NCBI GenBank assembly: GCA_021806565.1
Contig: JAJZXK010000013.1
Location: forward strand, 1 to 48,182
Length of the DNA stretch: 48,182 nucleotides
From: Bacillota bacterium
GTDB taxonomy: Bacteria; Bacillota; Sulfobacillia; RBS10-35; JAJYVN01
Direction of reading: 5' to 3'
Shown here: in pieces, positions 43,967 to 48,182 of the stretch
Position numbering within the stretch: the first letter of the stretch is position 1
Layout: every line of letters starts with the position of its first letter
Notes under the pieces: model-generated
The model's input: only the letters and a program-made list of their open reading frames with translations
Told to the model about the DNA's origin: nothing
Database searches by the model: none
Program-made: the position numbers and the translations under genes

Positions 43967-43972
43967 TAGACT
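43967..43972 (+). promoter_or_regulatory. -10 element of the Rieske/cytochrome b operon
   Basis: TAGACT matches TATAAT at four of six positions. Transcription would start near 43979, which puts the centre of the Crp-type palindrome (43937.5) at -41.5, the classic class II activation distance. The -35 region is not consensus, as expected for an activated promoter. Confidence 0.45.
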
Positions 43973-44062
43973 TGCCGTGTTTTGCGCATCCTGACCGTCA
44001 AGCGGTGCAGCCGTTTCCGGGATGGCGGGGTAGCGGGCGGTGGAAAAGGGGTGGTGGGGCTC

Positions 44063-44608
44063 GTGCCGGAATCGGGGCGCAGGGGCTTCATCAAGGGCGT
44101 GATGGGCGCGGTGGGTTCTCTGATCGCCCTCGGGTACGCCTTTGTTGCGGAGCGTTTCATGTTGCCGCCGCCAGAGAGTGCGGCAGCGCTGCAGAAGGTC
44201 GGCAAGTCCTCGGACTTTCCGACGAACACGGCCAAACTTGTGGTCTACACGGGTGACGGGGGGTTTCCCGACGGAGTTTACATCGTCCGGCTGGCCAAGG
44301 GGCTGGCGGCGTACGATGAACACTGCGCCCATCTGCAGTGTCCGGTACAGTGGTCCCAGGCGACCCTCACATTCAACTGCCCCTGCCATGGCTCGGTATA
44401 CAACGTATATGGCAAGAACGTGGGCGGACCGGCGCCGCACCCGCTCAACTACCACCGCATCGTGGAACACTCGGGTGAGGTCTACGTCGGCGGGATCGTG
44501 GCGTGGGGCACGCCCGAGTGGACCAAGATGGCCCAGGCCATGGGCGCGGTCGGGAAGTTCGTGCCTGGACGGACTCCGGGCACCGTCAGGTGGTCGAGCA
44601 AGGTATGA
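44063..44608 (+). CDS. qcrA: Rieske iron-sulfur protein of menaquinol-cytochrome c reductase
   Basis: It carries electrons from menaquinol in the bc/b6f-type complex at the outer membrane face. This 181-residue protein has a twin-arginine-like anchor (GRRGFIKGVMGAVGSLIALG) and the Rieske boxes C88-A-H90-L-Q-C93 and C106-P-C108-H109. C88, H90, C106 and H109 bind the [2Fe-2S] cluster, and C93-C108 should form the disulfide. GTG 44063 is chosen because it puts the RR motif near the N-terminus; GTGs at 44051 and 44054 are in frame, and the purine-rich site lies before them. Its stop overlaps the cytochrome gene start (ATGA). Confidence 0.92.
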   Translation: MPESGRRGFIKGVMGAVGSLIALGYAFVAERFMLPPPESAAALQKVGKSSDFPTNTAKLVVYTGDGGFPDGVYIVRLAKGLAAYDEHCAHLQCPVQWSQATLTFNCPCHGSVYNVYGKNVGGPAPHPLNYHRIVEHSGEVYVGGIVAWGTPEWTKMAQAMGAVGKFVPGRTPGTVRWSSKV

Positions 44609-46146
44609 GTCAGCCTCGCGAACCCCGCAAGACGCAGCCTGATGCCGAGACCTCGACGGAAGTGCTCGACCCGGAGACCGAGCGCAGTCCGGTCTGGAAG
44701 TACGTCAACCGGCGGCTCGGACTCGAGAAGGCCGGGCTGAAGCCCCTGGTCCTCGAGGCCATGAACGCACCACACCCGCGTTTCATGAATCCCCTCGATT
44801 ACATGGGCGACATCCTGATGTTCCTCTTTATGAACCAGGTCATCACCGGGCTGCTGCTGATGACCCACTACAACGGATCCGCCATGGGCAACCCCTTCCC
44901 GGCTTATCAGAGCACGCTCAACATGACGCACAGCTTCTGGCTGGCCTTCGTGCGCGACATGCACTTCTGGGGCGCCAACGCCATGGTCGTCGCCGTCGCG
45001 GTGCACATGGCCAGGGTGTTCTACCTCGGCGCCTATAAGCCGCCGCGCGAGTTCCAGTGGCTTTCTGGTTTGGTGCTGCTCGGCTGCACCATCGGTCTGG
45101 CGCTCAGCGGCTACCTGCTGCCCTGGGATCAGCAGGCCTACTGGGCGACCGAGGTCGCGACGGCCATGGTCAAGTATGTGCCGTTCATCGGCCACGACCT
45201 GTTGTTTTTCCTGCGTGGCTGCCGCTACACCTGCGGCTCCACATTGACACTGTTTTTCGCGATGCACGTGGTGCTGCTGCCGCTGATCCTGGTGCTCACC
45301 ATCGGGGTGCACGTGCTGCTGGTCATCATCCACGGCCAGGTGGACGTCGAGGCGCGTCTCCCGAAGGGATACAAGGAGAAGCACCGTCTGGGCCAGGTCT
45401 CGGACTTCCCCAAGGGTTACGTCCCGTTCTGGCCGGACACGATCGCCAACATGACCCTGTACTCGGCGGCCGTGGCGGTCATCCTGGTGATCCTGGCGGC
45501 GACGATCCCGGCGCCGCTGCAGGCCATGGCCAACTACGTCAACGTGCCGCCCGCCGTCACCACCTACTATCGGCCGCTACCGGTGTGGTACTTCCTCAAC
45601 TTCTATCAGATCCTGAAGGCGGCCCATGGGAGCCTCGAGGACCATCTGATGGTGTTGGGCCTGCCGATGGTGATCGGTGCGGTGTTGGTGCTGCTGCCCT
45701 TCATCGACAAGAACCCGTCGCACCGCGCCAAGGACCGTCCGATCGCCCTGACGGTGGCCGGCATCTTCGCCTTTGGCGTCCTCTACACCACCTATGCGGG
45801 CTGGAAGTCGGAACAGGCGGCGCCGGTCCTCACCAAGGCCATCGCTCATCCGAGCTATTCGAAGAACCTCCTGCCGATCTTCAGCGCCGACTGCGCGCCC
45901 TGCCACACGACGTCCCCGTATCTGGCCAACTTCCACGTGACATCGTATTCCGGTATCATGCGCGGCGGGCAGTACGGCAAGTCGGTGGTCCCCGGCCATC
46001 CGAATAGCAGCCTGCTCATCCACCTGCTGGAGAAGAAGTCCAAGAAGCTGCCGGGGGTCCAGATGCCGCTCGGCGCTGCTCCGCTGAGCAAGGCCCAGAT
46101 CGGTACCATCGCCAATTGGATCAAGGACGGGGCCAAGAACAACTAG
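44605..46146 (+). CDS. qcrB: Cytochrome b6-subunit IV-cytochrome c fusion
   Basis: This 513-residue quinol-oxidising subunit joins in one chain what Bacillus splits into QcrB and QcrC. Residues 1-245 are the b6-like four-helix core. Haem b ligands are H120/H134 and H221/H236, with 13 and 14 residues between each pair, the b6-type spacing. Next comes a subunit IV-like part (helices around 295-315, 345-365 and 380-395) with the Qo motif as PVWY (326-329) instead of PEWY. The last ~95 residues are a class I cytochrome c with haem site C430-A-P-C433-H434 and a Met ligand probably in GVQMPLG. The ATG overlaps qcrA. Confidence 0.93.
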   Translation: MSQPREPRKTQPDAETSTEVLDPETERSPVWKYVNRRLGLEKAGLKPLVLEAMNAPHPRFMNPLDYMGDILMFLFMNQVITGLLLMTHYNGSAMGNPFPAYQSTLNMTHSFWLAFVRDMHFWGANAMVVAVAVHMARVFYLGAYKPPREFQWLSGLVLLGCTIGLALSGYLLPWDQQAYWATEVATAMVKYVPFIGHDLLFFLRGCRYTCGSTLTLFFAMHVVLLPLILVLTIGVHVLLVIIHGQVDVEARLPKGYKEKHRLGQVSDFPKGYVPFWPDTIANMTLYSAAVAVILVILAATIPAPLQAMANYVNVPPAVTTYYRPLPVWYFLNFYQILKAAHGSLEDHLMVLGLPMVIGAVLVLLPFIDKNPSHRAKDRPIALTVAGIFAFGVLYTTYAGWKSEQAAPVLTKAIAHPSYSKNLLPIFSADCAPCHTTSPYLANFHVTSYSGIMRGGQYGKSVVPGHPNSSLLIHLLEKKSKKLPGVQMPLGAAPLSKAQIGTIANWIKDGAKNN

Positions 46147-46180
46147 CGGCGGGCGCAAGTCTGAAGGGGGCGGCGACCAG

Positions 46181-47227
46181 GTGGCGGAACCGGTACGGAT
46201 CGGTATTATTGGCGCCGGTGGCATTGCAAACGGCGCGCATATTCCCGGCTATAAGGCGCAGGGCGCGGCGGTTGAAATCGCGGCCTGCGCCGATGTCAAC
46301 CGGGCGACGGCGGAGCGCACGGCCGCCCAGCACGGGATCCGCGGCGTCTATGAATCCTACGACGACATGCTGCAGCGGGAACGGCTCGACGCCGTCTCGA
46401 TCTGCACGCCCAACAAGTTCCATGCCCCGGCCGTGATTGCCGCCCTAAGGGCCGGCTGCCACGTGCTGTGCGAAAAACCCCCGGCCATCACGGCGGCCGA
46501 GGCGCGAGAGATGGCGGCCGAGGCCGAAAAGGCCGGCCGGATCCTGACCTTCGGTTTCATGTTCCGCTTCAGCCCGGAGGTTCAGGCCGCCAAGCGGTAT
46601 CAGACGGCCGGTGCGCTGGGCGAGATCTACACCGGCCGCGTCACCGCCGTGCGGCGGCGCGGTATCCCGGCCTGGGGGGTGTTCACGAGCAAGGAGTTGC
46701 AGGGTGGGGGGCCGCTGATCGACATCGGCGTGCACATGCTGGATGCGGCCCTGTTCGTGATGGGCTACCCGGAGCCGGCGAGCGTCAGCGGGGTCACCCA
46801 CACCCGGCTCGGTAACCAGCCGCCGGGGGTTGCGCCCTGGGGTGCGTGGAAACACCAGGACTACACCGTCGAGGACGTGTGCAACGCCCTCATCCGGTTC
46901 ACCAACGGCGCCGCCCTGCTGCTGGAGACCAGCTTCATCGCCAACATCGAGCCGATGGAGGAGATGAACGTCCGGCTTTCTGGAACCAAGGCCGGCGTGA
47001 AGCTCTTCCCGTTTTCGGTATTCCGGGAAGAGCATGGCACGATCGTCAACGAACAGGCGGCCTGGCAGCCGTCCGGCAACAACCATCACCGCGAGATCGC
47101 CCACTTCGTCCAGGCCGTGCGGGGGCAGGTCGCCCCGTTGTCCACCCCGGAGGAAGCCATCCGCCTGCAGCGCATCATCGAGGCGATCTATCGATCGGCC
47201 GAGGCCGGCCGCAGCGTCGATGCCTGA
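46181..47227 (+). CDS. Gfo/Idh/MocA-family oxidoreductase
   Basis: This 348-residue NAD(P)-dependent sugar or cyclitol dehydrogenase-like protein has the Rossmann loop IGIIGAGGIANGAHIPGY, AVSICTPNKFHAPAVIAAL and the signature EKPPAITAAEAREMA with the family Lys. The C-terminal domain has GGGPLIDIGVHMLDAALFVMG, whose Asp and His are typical catalytic residues. The substrate is not predictable. GTG 46181 is preceded by AAGGGGG. It follows the cytochrome gene by only 34 bases, so it may be cotranscribed, although a link to respiration is not obvious. A strong terminator ends the unit. Confidence 0.92.
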   Translation: MAEPVRIGIIGAGGIANGAHIPGYKAQGAAVEIAACADVNRATAERTAAQHGIRGVYESYDDMLQRERLDAVSICTPNKFHAPAVIAALRAGCHVLCEKPPAITAAEAREMAAEAEKAGRILTFGFMFRFSPEVQAAKRYQTAGALGEIYTGRVTAVRRRGIPAWGVFTSKELQGGGPLIDIGVHMLDAALFVMGYPEPASVSGVTHTRLGNQPPGVAPWGAWKHQDYTVEDVCNALIRFTNGAALLLETSFIANIEPMEEMNVRLSGTKAGVKLFPFSVFREEHGTIVNEQAAWQPSGNNHHREIAHFVQAVRGQVAPLSTPEEAIRLQRIIEAIYRSAEAGRSVDA

Positions 47228-47233
47228 AGGCGA

Positions 47234-47261
47234 GCGGGGGCGGGTTGCTGCCCGCCCCCGC
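47234..47261 (+). terminator. Terminator after the oxidoreductase gene
   Basis: A perfect 11-bp GC stem (47234-47244 with 47251-47261) and a 6-base loop begin just 7 bases after the stop codon. Weakly T-rich GGTGCTTTCT follows. It separates the respiratory operon from the carboxypeptidase gene. Confidence 0.7.
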
Positions 47262-47386
47262 CGCTGGTGCTTTCTACCCGCCGCTCCATCCATCCACCGC
47301 CGGCAGGCGGTTGCGGCAGCCGAATCGCCTCGGCTAGCCTGAATCGTCCGCCGTTTTCGAGGTTCCGCATTTGGGAGGCTCCTCGC

Positions 47387-48182
47387 GTGCCACAGCGTTC
47401 GCCGTTCGCCCCCCGCCGCCGCGTGCGTCCGATGCGCCTGCTGGGTCTGGTCGTTGTGATCGGAGCGGCCGCCGTCGGCTATCGTGTCCTTGCGGCGCGC
47501 CAGCCCGCGGCCGCGCCGCCGCCGACCCACGCACCGACTTCGCCGGCCGCCGGCCGTCCCTCCTCGTCGTCGTCCGCGCCTGGGGTGGGGGTGTCGCCGG
47601 TGGCGGGTTCCGCGCCGTCGGCCCCCAGCTTTCGGGCGTTGGGCGTCGAGGTGATGGACGCTCGCACCGGGGCCGTGCTGCTGGCCCGGAACGCGCAACG
47701 CGAGGTCCAACCGGCCTCGCTCGCCAAGATGATGACCTTCGACCTAGCACTGCGGGCCATGGCCCAGCACCGCCTCACCTCGGCGACCATGGTCCCGATC
47801 AGCCGCGCCGCCGTCCGCATGTCGCTTTGTACCAGTTGCAATGCGTCCAACATGTATCTGGGCAAGGGCGCGCCGGTCTCGGCGGCCGACCTGCTCAAGG
47901 GCCTGATGATCTCCTCCGGGGCCGACGCTTCGATCGCGTTGGCCGACTACCTCGGCGGCAGCCAGGCCAACTTCGTCGCCATGATGAACCGCGAGGCCGC
48001 GCGCCTGGGTATGGACCACACCCACTTCGTCAACCCGCACGGCCTGTATGCCAAGGGCCAGTACAGCACCGCCGGCGATATGGCCCTGCTGGCCCGCCAC
48101 ATCTGGCTGACCTACCCGAAGTTCTACCAGTACACCGACCTTTCGAGCTTCACCTGGGCACACGTCACCGCCGTCAACTACA
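47387..48182 (+). CDS. S11 D-alanyl-D-alanine carboxypeptidase (cut by right edge)
   Basis: It trims the terminal D-Ala of peptidoglycan stem peptides outside the cell. The first 265 codons are visible. A basic N-terminus and one helix (LLGLVVVIGAAAVGYRVL) are followed by a Pro/Ser/Ala linker of about 45 residues and then the catalytic domain. The SxxK motif is S111-L-A-K114. The position of the SxN motif reads S177-G-A179, so the usual Asn is Ala. HTHFVNPHGLY follows as in other family members; the KTG motif is outside the window. The GTG start has GGGAGG 8 bases upstream. Confidence 0.88.
   Translation, partial: MPQRSPFAPRRRVRPMRLLGLVVVIGAAAVGYRVLAARQPAAAPPPTHAPTSPAAGRPSSSSSAPGVGVSPVAGSAPSAPSFRALGVEVMDARTGAVLLARNAQREVQPASLAKMMTFDLALRAMAQHRLTSATMVPISRAAVRMSLCTSCNASNMYLGKGAPVSAADLLKGLMISSGADASIALADYLGGSQANFVAMMNREAARLGMDHTHFVNPHGLYAKGQYSTAGDMALLARHIWLTYPKFYQYTDLSSFTWAHVTAVNY

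Noticed and set aside
1-48182. tRNA, rRNA, tmRNA, RNase P RNA, SRP RNA, CRISPR array, insertion sequences
   Set aside because: I looked for typical conserved words (T-arm GGTTCGAATCC, RNase P and SRP cores), spaced direct repeats and transposase-like products and saw none. A covariance-model search would be decisive.

Overview
This is a very GC-rich (roughly 70% by eye) bacterial chromosome segment. It has dense genes in short operons, good Shine-Dalgarno sites and many GTG and TTG starts. No rRNA, tRNA, CRISPR array, insertion sequence or phage gene was seen. The gene content suggests a high-GC member of the Bacillota (a Thermaerobacter/Sulfobacillus/Limnochordia-like lineage) or a close relative: PrkA kinase, a b6-type cytochrome b, a pyruvate kinase with the extra C-terminal domain, a DUF2203 protein, an M42 peptidase and an S11 D,D-carboxypeptidase. 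This placement is inference; no marker gene here settles it.

Left part (1-9105): a cut-off exported protein, prkA, a short-form 6-phosphogluconate dehydrogenase (gnd), a small membrane protein and ilvD. Then comes a phage-shock-type membrane-stress module in two convergent operons, pspA-pspAA and htpX-pspAB, each with a recognisable promoter and sharing a hairpin terminator.

Central part (9106-24036): an orphan peptide-type ABC substrate-binding lipoprotein with two unknown proteins, then a pentose-phosphate block: zwf1, an SH3 protein, gluconokinase, transketolase, transaldolase, zwf2 and 6-phosphogluconolactonase. With gnd this gives a complete oxidative branch, with gluconate entering through the kinase. 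A 7Fe-type ferredoxin with its own promoter, a HAD-like protein and an M42 aminopeptidase follow.

Third part (24037-37964): a sortase and an unknown lipoprotein, DUF2203, an FAD/NAD(P) oxidoreductase, a polysaccharide deacetylase/glycosyltransferase pair, pfkA and pyk. A tight minus-strand operon follows, in the order hesB-like, two tandem thymidylate-kinase-like genes, an HD-domain protein and ppx.

Right part (37965-48182): mutY, acetyl-CoA synthetase, and a divergent respiratory locus. In that locus a Crp/Fnr regulator, an OmpR-type response regulator and a histidine kinase read left, while Rieske, a cytochrome b6-subunit IV-cytochrome c fusion and a Gfo/Idh/MocA oxidoreductase read right. 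A Crp-geometry palindrome sits between them. The window ends inside a D,D-carboxypeptidase gene.

The most notable points are the one-polypeptide cytochrome b/c with a PVWY Qo motif and its predicted Crp-type promoter; the Psp/HtpX module; the paired thymidylate-kinase-like genes, one with Arg for the P-loop Lys; and a block of sequence shared by the leaders of two unrelated genes.
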